A stretch of DNA of 46,365 nucleotides from Bordetella parapertussis (GCA_945890495.1 CAMDCO010000015.1:1-46365); one strand, 5' to 3'. Counted from the first letter of the stretch, positions 1 to 8,293 are shown. Numbers and translations: made by a program. Notes: generated by a model not told the origin, from the sequence alone.

Positions 1-42
1 GGAAGACAGAACCAGAGCAGAAGCGAGGGCAGACAGTTTCAT
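1..42 (-). CDS. N-terminus of a secreted protein, cut by window edge
   Basis: Reading leftwards from the ATG at 42, the 14 visible codons give MKLSALASALVLSS, the basic start and hydrophobic core of a Sec signal peptide. A GGAG ribosome-binding site lies about 8 bases upstream, and a good promoter sits at 126-153. The protein is therefore probably exported to the periplasm or outer membrane, but the mature part is outside the window and no family can be assigned. It follows a cluster of sulfur-oxidation genes on the same strand. Confidence 0.6.
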   Translation of the reverse strand, partial: MKLSALASALVLSS

Positions 43-125
43 GTGTGTAACTCCAAAAAGTAAGATAAAGGGTTAGAAGGCATTTCGCTGTCAGACCGAA
101 GCGGTACCGAACTGCGATGGAAGGC

Positions 126-153
126 ATTCTACACGAAACGACATATAACTCAA
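126..153 (-). promoter_or_regulatory. Sigma70-type promoter for the truncated secreted-protein gene
   Basis: On the minus strand TTGAGT (148-153) and TAGAAT (126-131) are separated by 16 bases, a close match to the sigma70 consensus. It lies about 85 bases upstream of the ATG at 42. The stretch 43-392 has no convincing gene: it holds this promoter, two repeat structures (223-279 and 306-334) and the terminator at 348-372. Confidence 0.5.
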
Positions 154-222
154 GTCATATCTCTACAACTATGACCGGGTTATGAGAGTGTGGTTTTTTG
201 TGACGGCTTGTCGGGACGATAG

Positions 223-279
223 GGGGCAGACCCCGGTGAGTGCGTTTGGATCGTCGTAGGGGCAGACCCCGGTGAGTGC
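223..279. repeat. 21-bp direct repeat, two copies
   Basis: An identical 21-base unit beginning GGGGCAGACCCCGG and ending GAGTGC occurs at 223-243 and 259-279, a 36-base period. Each copy contains a small GGGG/CCCC inverted repeat. It lies in non-coding DNA next to the hairpin at 306-334, which has a related GTAGGG start, so the two may belong to one family of dispersed intergenic elements. Confidence 0.7.
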
Positions 280-305
280 CCTGATGGGGATGGGTAGGCG
301 CGGTT

Positions 306-334
306 GTAGGGCAACCACAGGGGGTTGCCCCTAC
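306..334. repeat. Palindromic intergenic hairpin element
   Basis: The arms GTAGGGCAACC (306-316) and GGTTGCCCCTAC (323-334) are inverted repeats with one extra base and a 6-base loop. There is no T-run on either side, so it is not a simple terminator. It resembles short REP-like elements dispersed between bacterial genes; no other copy is seen in this window. Confidence 0.6.
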
Positions 335-347
335 GGCGAGGGGGCAC

Positions 348-372
348 AAAAAAACCCGCACAAGGCGGGTTT
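348..372 (-). terminator. Intrinsic terminator after the SCP2-like gene
   Basis: On the minus strand the stem CCCGC/GCGGG (extended by A-T pairs) has a 5-base loop and is followed by a run of seven Ts. It starts about 20 bases past the stop codon of the gene at 393-908, so it ends that transcript. Confidence 0.85.
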
Positions 373-392
373 CTTCGCTGGCGAAAAAGTGC

Positions 393-908
393 TTAGTTGC
401 TCGGGCACGCCGCTTCGCCGGGGACCTTGCCGGGCAGGAGCAGGAACTGCTCGAACGGGCCCATGACGCTCATGGCCTCGCCCTTGGGGCCTTCAAACTT
501 CAGGCGACCAAACATCATGGCGCGCATGGGGCCGTATTCGCCGGCACCCATTTCATGCCAACGCTTGGTTTCTGCGTGCATGACATAGTCCATGTCGTCG
601 TTCATGTTGGTGTGCATGACCTTGCCACCGTAGGCGCAGAAGGCCTTGGCACCTTGTTGGACAATCTTCATCTCGACCTTGACCTTGTCGCCGCAGTCGG
701 TGCGATACATATGGATGATCTTGAATCCGCGACCGCCGTTATTCTTGATCCATTTTTCACCCAGTTCGGTGGTCAGAATCGGGTTGCTGTTAAAGCTCTC
801 GCAGGCCTTAGTGGCCCAGTCGGCTGACATCAAGGGGGCTGCCTGAGTGGTACTTGCAGCGAGGAGGCCTGCGACGGTCAGGATTCCGGCCAGATATTTA
901 TTATGCAT
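393..908 (-). CDS. Secreted SCP2-like (sterol carrier type) protein
   Basis: A 171-residue exported protein. An N-terminal signal peptide (MHNKYLAGILTVAG... cleaved near TQA-AP) is followed by a small alpha/beta domain resembling the SCP2 sterol-carrier fold; this assignment is by overall impression, not by a diagnostic motif. The mature part has three cysteines, including one at the C-terminus (EAACPSN). The ATG at 908 is preferred over the in-frame ATG at 923 because it has a GGAG site 9 bases upstream and gives a clean signal peptide. It lies downstream of the YeeE/YedE pair and fccAB, so a periplasmic role in sulfur-compound metabolism is plausible but inferred only from context. It has its own likely promoter (951-979) and a terminator (348-372). 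Confidence 0.65.
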   Translation of the reverse strand: MHNKYLAGILTVAGLLAASTTQAAPLMSADWATKACESFNSNPILTTELGEKWIKNNGGRGFKIIHMYRTDCGDKVKVEMKIVQQGAKAFCAYGGKVMHTNMNDDMDYVMHAETKRWHEMGAGEYGPMRAMMFGRLKFEGPKGEAMSVMGPFEQFLLLPGKVPGEAACPSN

Positions 909-950
909 GTGTGTCTTCTCCATGAGGGTTTTTGCAGTGTTGCGGGGCGT

Positions 951-979
951 AGGCTAGCCGGGTTTTGCCGGCGTGTAAA
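951..979 (-). promoter_or_regulatory. Probable sigma70 promoter of the SCP2-like gene
   Basis: On the minus strand TTTACA (974-979) and TAGCCT (951-956) are 17 bases apart, about 45 bases before the start codon at 908. The spacer is an inverted repeat, GCCGG/CCGGC (957-972), which could be an operator or just a GC-rich coincidence. Confidence 0.4.
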
Positions 980-1030
980 CAGCTTTAATGCGGGAATACT
1001 GGATGGGCAAGGGGCCGGTTGATCAGAGGG

Positions 1031-1450
1031 TCAGTGTGGAAGGCGGGTCTTGTACGCGCCATAGAGCCAGGTGCCGTGCAGGGCACCGGCTAGAACCACG
1101 ATTGCACCGACCGAACCGGTGCCGATGAGGGCGAAGATTGGGCCGGGACAGAGGCCGATGACGCCCCAGCCAAGGCCAAATACAAAACCGCCGACAATGT
1201 AGTTGATTCGGCCCGGTTCCTTGCTGGGGATCTCGATATCCTGGCCATCCAGGGTGCGTTTGCGCTCGATATGACGCAAGACTTGAATACTTAGGGTGGC
1301 CGTGGCGATGGCTGAGAACAGAAGCCCATACATATGAAAGCTCTGAAAATGAAACATTTCCTGGATACGGTACCAGGAGGAGGCCTCGGATTTAACCAGC
1401 ACTAGACCGAACAAGATGCCGGTTAGAAGGTAGGGTAGGTAACGACTCAT
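1031..1450 (-). CDS. YeeE/YedE-type membrane protein, second half (DUF6691-like)
   Basis: A 139-residue inner-membrane protein with about four hydrophobic segments. The signature GLCPGP lies near residue 101, in the segment GWGVIGLCPGPIFALIG, and carries the conserved cysteine of the YeeE/YedE family. Members of that family take up thiosulfate or other sulfur compounds. This protein is half the length of a full transporter and follows the 189-residue partner by only 6 bases, so the two probably form one split transporter. It is a good candidate for moving sulfur across the membrane near the periplasmic sulfide dehydrogenase. The substrate is not shown by sequence. Confidence 0.8.
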   Translation of the reverse strand: MSRYLPYLLTGILFGLVLVKSEASSWYRIQEMFHFQSFHMYGLLFSAIATATLSIQVLRHIERKRTLDGQDIEIPSKEPGRINYIVGGFVFGLGWGVIGLCPGPIFALIGTGSVGAIVVLAGALHGTWLYGAYKTRLPH

Positions 1451-1456
1451 GATGGG

Positions 1457-2026
1457 TCAGCGTGCCAGAAGGGGGACGAGAAACCAGGAGGCGACCAGGC
1501 CGCCGGAGAAGATGCCGATGAGGGCATAGAGGCTTTCGATCTGCAAGGTGGACAGTCCGGTAATCGCGTGTCCTGAAGTGCAACCGGAGGCATAGCGGGT
1601 GCCGAAACCGACCAGTACGCCACCGGCAAAGAGGAGGGCTATATTTTGTAGGGTTGTGTCAAAGAGTTCGGGTGGGATCAAGCTGCCGGCAGCCGGGAGT
1701 TCAAAACCCCAGGCGCGAATCATGGCCATGGCCTCAATCGAGAGGTCGATGGGGTGCGGGTCAGAAAATAGGCCGGCCGCAATCGCGCCCCCCAGGGCGG
1801 TGCCGATAACAAATACGAGGCTCCAGTAGTGCTCTTTCCAGTCGTACTTGAAAAAGTCGACATTGATCTCGGGCGGTTGGGTGATGGCACAGAGATGACG
1901 CAGGTTGTTGGAAATGCCGAAGGAACGGTTGCCGATGAAGAGCATCAACGGAACCATAAGTCCGATCAGAGGGCCGGAGATATACCAAGGCCAAGGTTGC
2001 GACAGAAACTGGATCACGGATTCCAT
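1457..2026 (-). CDS. YeeE/YedE-type membrane protein, first half
   Basis: A 189-residue inner-membrane protein with about five transmembrane segments. It carries the family motif [13 protein letters not shown] at residues 148-160, whose cysteine is thought to contact the sulfur substrate in TsuA-type thiosulfate transporters. The extra loop at residues 47-70 is polar. It is the first gene of a two-gene unit, 6 bases ahead of its DUF6691-like partner. The gene is separated from fccB by a terminator, so it is transcribed independently of the sulfide dehydrogenase. Transport of a reduced sulfur compound is inferred from family and neighbourhood. Confidence 0.85.
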   Translation of the reverse strand: MESVIQFLSQPWPWYISGPLIGLMVPLMLFIGNRSFGISNNLRHLCAITQPPEINVDFFKYDWKEHYWSLVFVIGTALGGAIAAGLFSDPHPIDLSIEAMAMIRAWGFELPAAGSLIPPELFDTTLQNIALLFAGGVLVGFGTRYASGCTSGHAITGLSTLQIESLYALIGIFSGGLVASWFLVPLLAR

Positions 2027-2117
2027 GGGCTGTTGTGAGCGCGAGGCTGTGACGACAATGTGGCCATTCTAACCGATGCTGGATCGGCTTGACGCATGGT
2101 TTTGGGCGGTGATCAAT

Positions 2118-2145
2118 AAAAAAGGGAGAGGTTTCCCTCTCCCTT
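2118..2145 (-). terminator. Intrinsic terminator after fccB
   Basis: Perfect 10-base inverted repeat (2122-2131 and 2136-2145, loop 4 bases). On the minus strand it is followed by TTTTTT. It ends the fccAB transcript and insulates it from the YeeE/YedE pair. Confidence 0.9.
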
Positions 2146-2148
2146 GAT

Positions 2149-2172
2149 GCCGTCCAGCCTAGGCTGGATGGC
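2149..2172. repeat. 24-bp near-perfect palindrome after fccB
   Basis: The two halves of 2149-2172 (centre CCTAGG) are complementary throughout except for one G-T pair, with no loop. It lies between the fccB stop and the terminator at 2118-2145, so the transcript would carry two stacked 3' structures. It may protect the mRNA or be a protein-binding site. Confidence 0.6.
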
Positions 2173-2189
2173 GAGCTTACAGTACCAAG

Positions 2190-3533
2190 TTACAGCGCGA
2201 GGGTATCGGCCCAGACATTCTTCGCCCAGCCGTCCATGTAGACATGCTCGATCTCGGTCTCTTCGGTAGACAGGCCACCCTTCGGCAGGGTTTGTGCCAC
2301 CATCTCGCCGCCCGGAATCTTCTCGCCGTTTTTGTTCTTGTCGTTGTAACGGAACACGGCCGCCACATGGATCGCGGTATGGTCGGTCGTTCCGGAGTAG
2401 CAGGTGTTGGCAACTACCGGCACTTCTACCGGATCACGGCCGTTGACCATCTCACAGATGGAGGCGGCACAGACCTTGGCCATGTTGTTGGCCATGGAAC
2501 CGGACTTCGGATAGTTGGACAGGGTGGAGTCGCCGATGATGTGAACGCCCGGCACAAACTTGGACTCGTAGGTGCGGAAGTCGACCGGACACCACGGGCC
2601 TTCTTTGCCATCCGTACCGCGACGCACATTGGCCATGCTGCAGATTTCGGCTGCGCGCATCTTCGGCACCACATTGATGACATCGCCCTTCACATCGTCA
2701 AACTCGGTGCCGACGGTCTTGGTTTTGGCGTTGACCGAGCTCGGCATGTTGTTGGGGCGGTAGTCGATCATGGCCGCGGGGGTGCCGTGGCCGTAGTGCT
2801 TCTTCCAGGCGGCGAGGAACAGGCCCTTCTTGGAGGCGATGTCCTGATTGCCGTCGAGGATGATGATCTTGGACTTCGGCTTGGCCTTCTTGAAGTAGGA
2901 GGCGACCAGCGAGGCGCGCTCGTACGGGCCGGGGGGGCAGCGGTACGGGGCCATCGGCACCGACATCACAAAGACGCCGCCATCCGGCATGGCTTCCAGT
3001 TGGGCACGCAGGGTGGCGGTTTGCGGACCGGCCTTCCAGGCGTGCATCACGGTCTTCTGCGCCTCAGCGTCATAGCCCTTGACGGTGTTGAACAGCAGCT
3101 CAATGCCGCCGGCCAGAACCACGCGATCGTAAGGGATCTTCTTGCCACCAGCGGTGGTGATGACCTTCTTTTCGGTATCAATGGCGGTGACGGCATCCTT
3201 GACCCAGGAATCCACGATGCCTTGCAGGTTGGTATAGCCGAAGGTGATGTCATCCATCTTGCGATAGCCGGCCAGCACATCGTTGGAGGTCGGGCAGGAG
3301 ACGAACTTGTCATTCGGCTCGATCACGGTGACCTCAATGTGCGGTTCCCACATCTTGATGTAACGGGCGCAGGTGGCGCCGCCGAAACCGGCACCGACCA
3401 CGACGACCTTGGGACGACCTTTTTTGGCAGCAACGGCCGGGGCTTGGGTGGCGCAACCGGTCAGGCTGCCTACGGTAGCAACGCCCGCGACACCGGCGGA
3501 GGATTGCAGAAACTGACGACGATTAAAACTCAT
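2190..3533 (-). CDS. fccB: Flavocytochrome c sulfide dehydrogenase, flavoprotein subunit
   Basis: FccB (447 aa) oxidises sulfide in the periplasm and passes electrons to the haem subunit FccA. The N-terminus has a twin-arginine export signal (NRRQFLQ, residues 4-10) with a hydrophobic stretch to about residue 30. The FAD-binding Rossmann motif GAGFGG is at 47-52, and VSCPTSN (Cys80) follows. A late region with IIGDST marks the second FAD contact, as in sulfide:quinone reductase-like flavoproteins, and a C-terminal CYSGTTD segment is typical of FccB. Length matches the family. The Tat signal suggests that folded, FAD-loaded protein is exported and may carry FccA along. It follows fccA by 18 bases in one operon. 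An older alternative name is soxF. Confidence 0.95.
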   Translation of the reverse strand: MSFNRRQFLQSSAGVAGVATVGSLTGCATQAPAVAAKKGRPKVVVVGAGFGGATCARYIKMWEPHIEVTVIEPNDKFVSCPTSNDVLAGYRKMDDITFGYTNLQGIVDSWVKDAVTAIDTEKKVITTAGGKKIPYDRVVLAGGIELLFNTVKGYDAEAQKTVMHAWKAGPQTATLRAQLEAMPDGGVFVMSVPMAPYRCPPGPYERASLVASYFKKAKPKSKIIILDGNQDIASKKGLFLAAWKKHYGHGTPAAMIDYRPNNMPSSVNAKTKTVGTEFDDVKGDVINVVPKMRAAEICSMANVRRGTDGKEGPWCPVDFRTYESKFVPGVHIIGDSTLSNYPKSGSMANNMAKVCAASICEMVNGRDPVEVPVVANTCYSGTTDHTAIHVAAVFRYNDKNKNGEKIPGGEMVAQTLPKGGLSTEETEIEHVYMDGWAKNVWADTLAL

Positions 3534-3551
3534 TTGTAGCTCCTCTTCTAA

Positions 3552-3860
3552 TCAGCGGGTCGCGAAGTAACGGGCAAAGGCCTCGAACTCGGAGTCGGTG
3601 TAGCCAGCGGCGTGCTGATGCATCACGGTGGCGGGACGGGAACCGTCCTTGAAGGCCTTCATCTGATTGACGAAGTAATCGCGCGGCAGGTTATTAATAT
3701 CCGGAATGCCGCCACGGCTGTGGCCGTCCGTACCATGGCAGTAGCTACAGTTGGCGGCCATCTGACGCAGACGTGCGTCAGGGGTGGCGGCAAAGGTGGA
3801 ACTGACCAGACCCGCAGATAGCCCGAGCGCCAACAGTGACAGGGCAAATGTTTTTTTCAT
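3552..3860 (-). CDS. fccA: Flavocytochrome c sulfide dehydrogenase, monohaem cytochrome subunit
   Basis: A 102-residue periplasmic c-type cytochrome. The Sec signal peptide (residues 1 to about 24, ending STFA) is followed by one haem site CSYCH at 38-42. Met80 (ATVMHQH) is the likely second haem ligand. It accepts electrons from FccB and passes them to the respiratory chain. It is the single-haem form, shorter than the dihaem FccA of purple sulfur bacteria. It is first in the fccAB operon, behind a strong promoter (3961-3988), with a purine-rich GGAGAGAG site just upstream of the ATG. Confidence 0.9.
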   Translation of the reverse strand: MKKTFALSLLALGLSAGLVSSTFAATPDARLRQMAANCSYCHGTDGHSRGGIPDINNLPRDYFVNQMKAFKDGSRPATVMHQHAAGYTDSEFEAFARYFATR

Positions 3861-3960
3861 GCTTTCTCTCTCCTCCAGAAAAACTGGGAAAGGGCTTGCG
3901 CCCCACTGAACTCCGTACTCGGTATATCAACGCAAGCAATACAGAGCTACTGAGTGCTGC

Positions 3961-3988
3961 ATCCTAGCGCCAATTTATTCCCTGTCAA
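3961..3988 (-). promoter_or_regulatory. Sigma70 promoter of fccAB
   Basis: On the minus strand a perfect TTGACA (3983-3988) and TAGGAT (3961-3966) are 16 bases apart. They lie about 100 bases before fccA, leaving a leader of roughly 90 nt. The whole gap 3861-4181 is otherwise without a gene; it also must contain the promoter for aroC, but I see no clear plus-strand -35/-10 pair. Confidence 0.7.
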
Positions 3989-4181
3989 CAAGCGAAACCT
4001 AATATGCATGCTGTTCTTGAGGTTTTTTTGAAGAAGATGGAATGCAGGGATCCGTGTGCTGTGCGCGGCATCATCCGATGCGCATGAACCGGTGTCTTCG
4101 CGGGTTGGGTGACGGTCATTGTCTCACCGCTTGGAGTACACTTGTTGGCATCTAACTTTAAGGCTCCTTGCCATAACATTT

Positions 4182-5273
4182 ATGCCCGGAAGCAGCTTAG
4201 GACACCTCTTTACCGTCACTACCTTTGGCGAATCCCATGGGCCGGCCATCGGTTGTATCGTCGATGGTTGCCCGCCGGGGATGGCGCTGTCTGAGGCGGA
4301 TATCCAGATTGATCTTGATCGCCGCAAGCCGGGTACCTCGCGGCATGTGACGCAGCGACGCGAGTCGGACACGGTGGAAATCCTGTCCGGGGTGTTTGAA
4401 GGCAAGACCACCGGTACGCCGATCGCGCTGTTGATTCGTAATGAAGATCAGCGCAGCAAGGACTACGGTTCCATTGCCCGCAGTTTCCGTCCGGGTCATG
4501 CCGATTACACCTATTGGCAGAAGTTTGGTATCCGTGATTATCGCGGCGGTGGTCGTTCCTCGGCGCGGGAGACGGCGGCGCGGGTGGCGGCCGGTGCCAT
4601 CGCCAAGAAATGGTTGAATGAGAAATACGGTACGGTGATTCGTGGCTATCTGGCGCAACTGGGGCCGATCGTGGTGCCGTTCCAGGACTGGTCTGTGGTG
4701 ACCGAAAACCCGTTTTTCGCGCCCAACGCGGCCATCGTGCCGGAGCTTGAGGCCTACATGGACGCGCTGCGCAAGGAAGGCAACTCGGTGGGCGCCCGCG
4801 TCAATGTAGTGGCGGAGGGCGTTCCGGTGGGTCTGGGCGAGCCGGTGTTTGACCGTCTGGACGCGGATGTCGCCCATGCCCTGATGAGCATCAACGCGGT
4901 CAAGGGGGTGGAGATTGGCGCGGGTTTCGCTTGTGTGGCGCAAAAGGGTACGGAACACCGGGACGAGCTGACGCCGCAGGGCTTTTTGTCGAATCACGCG
5001 GGCGGCGTCTTGGGCGGCATTTCCACCGGCCAGGCGATCACCGCCTCGGTGGCCATCAAGCCGACCTCGTCGCTGCGCATCCCGGGTCGCAGTATCGACC
5101 TCGACGGTGCGCCCTGCGAGGTGGTGACCGAGGGCCGTCACGATCCTTGCGTGGGCATTCGCGCCACGCCGATTGTCGAGGCGATGCTGGCGATTGTGCT
5201 GATGGATCACGCCTTGCGTCAGCGCGGGCAAAACGCCGATGTGCGTTGCCCGACGCCGGTGATTACCGGATAA
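4182..5273 (+). CDS. aroC: Chorismate synthase
   Basis: Catalyses the last shikimate-pathway step, EPSP to chorismate, with reduced FMN. The 363-residue product begins [20 protein letters not shown], which lines up with the start of E. coli AroC (361 aa), so the ATG at 4182 is used rather than the upstream in-frame start at 4119. The chorismate synthase signatures [14 protein letters not shown] (near residue 17), HADYTYWQK and [12 protein letters not shown] (near 107-135) are intact, and the C-terminal RATPIVEAM region is also present. It leads the plus-strand block and is followed 47 bases later by a small YdcH-type gene. Chorismate feeds the trp genes further downstream. Confidence 0.97.
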   Translation: MPGSSLGHLFTVTTFGESHGPAIGCIVDGCPPGMALSEADIQIDLDRRKPGTSRHVTQRRESDTVEILSGVFEGKTTGTPIALLIRNEDQRSKDYGSIARSFRPGHADYTYWQKFGIRDYRGGGRSSARETAARVAAGAIAKKWLNEKYGTVIRGYLAQLGPIVVPFQDWSVVTENPFFAPNAAIVPELEAYMDALRKEGNSVGARVNVVAEGVPVGLGEPVFDRLDADVAHALMSINAVKGVEIGAGFACVAQKGTEHRDELTPQGFLSNHAGGVLGGISTGQAITASVAIKPTSSLRIPGRSIDLDGAPCEVVTEGRHDPCVGIRATPIVEAMLAIVLMDHALRQRGQNADVRCPTPVITG

Positions 5274-5320
5274 CAGATTTGAATTTACCTACCACGGGAG
5301 TATCGCCATGAGGTGTTGCT

Positions 5321-5554
5321 ATGATTGAAAGCCACGACCTGTTCCATGAGTTCCCTGAACATCAGGACAAAATTCGCGCCCTGATGCTGTCTTCGGACGC
5401 CTTTGTGCACCTGATGAAGGATTACGACGACTGCGATCACAAGATCCAACGCATTGAACAGCGCGTTGATCCGGCGACGGATTTTTATGCTGAAGAGCTC
5501 AAGTATCTGCGGGTGCGGCTGAAGGATCAGTTGTACAAGATGCTGACCCTCTGA
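5321..5554 (+). CDS. YdcH/DUF465 family small protein
   Basis: A 77-residue, highly charged, helical protein of the DUF465 (YdcH) family. HDLFHEFPEHQDKIRAL at the N-terminus and the following LKYLRVRLKDQLYKML helix are the typical pair of amphipathic helices. No function is established for the family. A GAGG ribosome-binding site lies 7 bases before the ATG. It is last in the aroC unit, ended by the terminator at 5573-5599. Confidence 0.85.
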   Translation: MIESHDLFHEFPEHQDKIRALMLSSDAFVHLMKDYDDCDHKIQRIEQRVDPATDFYAEELKYLRVRLKDQLYKMLTL

Positions 5555-5572
5555 ACCGTTGAACCTTGCACG

Positions 5573-5599
5573 GGGGCGTCCGGGTGACGCCCCTTTTTT
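5573..5599 (+). terminator. Intrinsic terminator after the YdcH-type gene
   Basis: Stem GGGGCGTC/GACGCCCC (5573-5580 and 5586-5593), 5-base loop, then TTTTTT. It separates the aroC unit from the MFS gene. It also rules out the in-frame ATG at 5566 as the MFS start. Confidence 0.9.
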
Positions 5600-5610
5600 A
5601 CTTGGACCTC

Positions 5611-6753
5611 ATGCTCCCGTATTGGCGTCTTTCCAGTTTCTATTTGTTTTATTTCGCCTTTATTGGCGTGATGGCCCCGTATTGGCCGCTGTTCCTTCAG
5701 TCGCGCGGGTTTGGCGCGTTTGAGATCGGCGTGCTGATGTCGCTGCTGCATGTAATGCGCATCTTTGCGCCCAATGTGTGGGGGCACCTGGCTGATCGGA
5801 GCGGGCGCCGCATAATCTGGGTGCAGATCGGCATCCTCGCTACCCTGCTGGGTTTTTGTCTGGTCTTCTGGTTGGAGGGCTTCTGGGGCATGTTCCTCAT
5901 GATGGTCCTGGTCAGTTTTTTCTGGAGCGGGGCCTTGCCACTGGTCGAGGCCAACACCCTGACCCATCTGGGCGAGCGCAGTGATCGTTATGGCCGCATC
6001 CGCTTGTGGGGGTCCATCGGCTTTATCCTGATGGTGATTGGTGTGGGCGACTTGCTGGACCATCAGTCGGTGAGCGTGTTGCCGTGGATCATCCTCGCCC
6101 TGCTGCTCGGGACGGTGCTGGCGGCGCGTTTCATGCCGGAGGCCGCGGTGCGGCACAGCGATGCCGAGACCGTGCCGCTAGGTCAGCTCCTGCGCCGTCC
6201 CAAGGTGTTGGCCCTGTTCGCGGCGGCGATCCTGATGGCGGCGGCCCATGGGCCTTATTACACCTTTTTTACCGTTCATCTGGTCAACACCGGTTACAGC
6301 ACCTCGGCCGCAGGCTGGTTGTGGGCCCTCGGGGTGATTCTCGAAATTGGCATCTTTTTGATTATGCCGAGGGTTTTCGCGCACATTCGCGTGGAGACCG
6401 TTCTGTTGGTGACCCTGTTGGCGGCGTCGTTGCGCTTTGTCCTGATTGGTTGGTGGGTGGATGTGACGGCCTTGCTGTTGTTCGCCCAGGTGCTGCATGC
6501 CCTGACCTTTGGTGCCTATCACGCGGCCGCGATGGCCCTTATTCACCGCTGGTTTCGCGGCCGGGTACAGGCGCGGGGTCAGGCCCTCTACAACAGCATT
6601 GCCTTCGGCATTGGCGGCAGCTTGGGTAGCCTGTATTCCGGTGCGGTTTGGGATGCGTGGGGCGCAGGGGTTACCTTTAGCGTGGCGGCGGGTTGCGCTT
6701 TCGTGGCGGCGGTTGTCTTTGTCGTGGGCGATCGGCACAGGGTCATGCGATAA
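5611..6753 (+). CDS. MFS transporter, phenylpropionate-transporter (HcaT)-like
   Basis: A 380-residue inner-membrane protein with about 12 hydrophobic segments and a central polar loop near residues 185-205 ([19 protein letters not shown]). The opening [17 protein letters not shown]...PYWPLFLQ and the loop [10 protein letters not shown] after helix 2 match the MFS subgroup that includes 3-phenylpropionate and nucleoside:H+ symporter-like proteins. The substrate cannot be read from sequence. The start at 5611 follows the terminator; the longer reading from 5566 would begin inside it. Its stop is 32 bases before leuC, so it may share transcription with the leucine genes. Confidence 0.8.
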   Translation: MLPYWRLSSFYLFYFAFIGVMAPYWPLFLQSRGFGAFEIGVLMSLLHVMRIFAPNVWGHLADRSGRRIIWVQIGILATLLGFCLVFWLEGFWGMFLMMVLVSFFWSGALPLVEANTLTHLGERSDRYGRIRLWGSIGFILMVIGVGDLLDHQSVSVLPWIILALLLGTVLAARFMPEAAVRHSDAETVPLGQLLRRPKVLALFAAAILMAAAHGPYYTFFTVHLVNTGYSTSAAGWLWALGVILEIGIFLIMPRVFAHIRVETVLLVTLLAASLRFVLIGWWVDVTALLLFAQVLHALTFGAYHAAAMALIHRWFRGRVQARGQALYNSIAFGIGGSLGSLYSGAVWDAWGAGVTFSVAAGCAFVAAVVFVVGDRHRVMR

Positions 6754-6785
6754 TCCCGCGTCTATTTTTATTACCCCTCTGCACA

Positions 6786-8204
6786 ATGTCTGCGTTAAGC
6801 CTCTACGACAAGCTCTGGAATGCCCATGTGGTGCATGTTGAGCCCAATGGCATGACCCTGTTGTATATCGACCGCCAACTGGTACACGAGGTGACCAGTC
6901 CGCAGGCCTTTGAGGCGCTGGCGCTGGCGGGTCGTTCCCCGCATCGTGTGGGTAGTATTTTGGCCACGCCGGATCACAATGTGCCGACCACCGACCGCGC
7001 GACGGGTATTGTCGATCCGGTGTCGCGCCTGCAGGTAGAAACCCTGGATAACAACTGCCAAGCGTTTGGCCTGACCGAATTCCGCATGGATGATCACCGT
7101 CAGGGCATCGTCCATGTTATCGGCCCGGAGCAGGGCTTTACCCAGCCGGGCGTGACCTTGGTGTGTGGCGATTCGCATACCTCCACGCATGGCGCCTTCG
7201 CGGCGCTGGCCTTCGGCATCGGGACCTCCGAGGTTGAGCATGTGATGGCGACGCAATGCCTGTGGCAGAAGAAGTCGAAGGCGATGCGGGTGTCCGTGGA
7301 TGGGGATTTGCCTGTCGGCGTGACCGCTAAGGACATCGCGCTGGCCATCATCGGCCGGATCGGAACGGCGGGCGGTACGGGCTATGCCATCGAGTTTGCC
7401 GGTAGCGCGATTCGCGCCTTGTCGATGGAAGGCCGCATGACGCTGTGCAATATGGCGATTGAGGCTGGCGCGCGCGCGGGCCTGGTCGCGGCGGATGACA
7501 AAACGGTCGACTATATGCGTGACCGTACCTATGCCCCTTCGAGCGCGGAATGGGATCGTGCGGCGGCGTACTGGCGCAGCTTGGTGTCCGATGCGGGCGC
7601 GGTGTTTGATGCCGAGGTGCAACTTAACGCCGCCGATATTGCCCCGCAGGTAACTTGGGGTACCTCGCCGGAGATGGTGGTGGCGGTGAATGGCCGGGTG
7701 CCGAATCCGGCCGATGCAGCCAGTGCGGTGCAAAAGGGCGACTGGGAACGGGCGCTGGCCTACATGGGCCTGACCGCGGGTACGCCGATCGATGAGATTT
7801 CTGTGGACAAGGTGTTTATCGGCTCCTGCACCAATTCGCGCATTGAAGACCTGCGTGAGGCAGCGACGGTGGTACGGGGTCGCCAAAAGGCGAATGGTGT
7901 GAAACTGGCGCTGGTGGTTCCGGGTTCGGGCTTGGTCAAGGCAGAGGCTGAGGCCGAGGGGCTGGACAAGATTTTTATTGAGGCCGGTTTTGAATGGCGC
8001 GATCCGGGGTGTTCGATGTGTCTGGCGATGAATGCCGACCGTCTGGAGCCCGGTGAGCGTTGCGCTTCGACCTCGAACCGCAACTTTGAGGGTCGCCAAG
8101 GGCAGGGCGGTCGCACCCATCTGGTTTCGCCGGCGATGGCGGCGGCCGCGGGTATTTATGGCCATTTTGTGGATATTCGCGGAATGCGTGAGGGGCTGGC
8201 ATGA
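6786..8204 (+). CDS. leuC: 3-isopropylmalate dehydratase large subunit
   Basis: LeuC with LeuD isomerises 2- to 3-isopropylmalate in leucine synthesis. The 472-residue product starts [16 protein letters not shown] at 6786, in line with E. coli LeuC (466 aa). The 4Fe-4S cluster cysteines are in GSCTNSR (about Cys348) and DPGCSMC (about Cys409 and 412). The aconitase-family signature [13 protein letters not shown] is present. Its TGA overlaps by four bases (ATGA) the start of a small membrane protein gene, which is unusual because LeuC and LeuD are expected to be made together. Confidence 0.97.
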   Translation: MSALSLYDKLWNAHVVHVEPNGMTLLYIDRQLVHEVTSPQAFEALALAGRSPHRVGSILATPDHNVPTTDRATGIVDPVSRLQVETLDNNCQAFGLTEFRMDDHRQGIVHVIGPEQGFTQPGVTLVCGDSHTSTHGAFAALAFGIGTSEVEHVMATQCLWQKKSKAMRVSVDGDLPVGVTAKDIALAIIGRIGTAGGTGYAIEFAGSAIRALSMEGRMTLCNMAIEAGARAGLVAADDKTVDYMRDRTYAPSSAEWDRAAAYWRSLVSDAGAVFDAEVQLNAADIAPQVTWGTSPEMVVAVNGRVPNPADAASAVQKGDWERALAYMGLTAGTPIDEISVDKVFIGSCTNSRIEDLREAATVVRGRQKANGVKLALVVPGSGLVKAEAEAEGLDKIFIEAGFEWRDPGCSMCLAMNADRLEPGERCASTSNRNFEGRQGQGGRTHLVSPAMAAAAGIYGHFVDIRGMREGLA

Positions 8205-8293
8205 ACGCCAAGAAACTCGTCATCCTGATCGCTATCAAGGCCGCCGTGATCGCCCTCGTCGGGGTGATCGTTCTCTGGTACATGTTCAAATAA
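8201..8293 (+). CDS. 30-residue single-helix membrane protein between leuC and leuD
   Basis: A short gene, ATG at 8201 (overlapping the leuC stop as ATGA), TAA at 8291-8293, with leuD starting 2 bases later. The product has a basic N-terminus (MNAKK), one continuous hydrophobic segment from about residue 6 to 27 and ends WYMFK, so it is predicted to sit as a single inner-membrane helix. There is no cysteine, so it is not an entericidin-type lipoprotein like those found at this place in some Betaproteobacteria. I do not recognise a family. The exact packing, coding-like codons and translational coupling argue that it is real. Its function is unknown. Confidence 0.6.
   Translation: MNAKKLVILIAIKAAVIALVGVIVLWYMFK

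Noticed and set aside
272-466. Plus-strand frame of 64 residues over the left intergenic region
   Set aside because: It runs through two repeats, a terminator hairpin and into the 3' end of the opposite gene; no coding character.
2244-3539. 431-residue open frame antisense to fccB
   Set aside because: It is a by-product of GC-rich codons on the opposite strand; the product is low-complexity (His/Gly/Val/Asp rich), and fccB is certain.
4197-5231. 344-residue open frame antisense to aroC
   Set aside because: Basic, repetitive product typical of antisense GC-rich frames; aroC is complete and conserved.
6795-8165. 456-residue open frame antisense to leuC
   Set aside because: Shadow of leuC; Arg/His-rich product with no family features, no ribosome-binding site.
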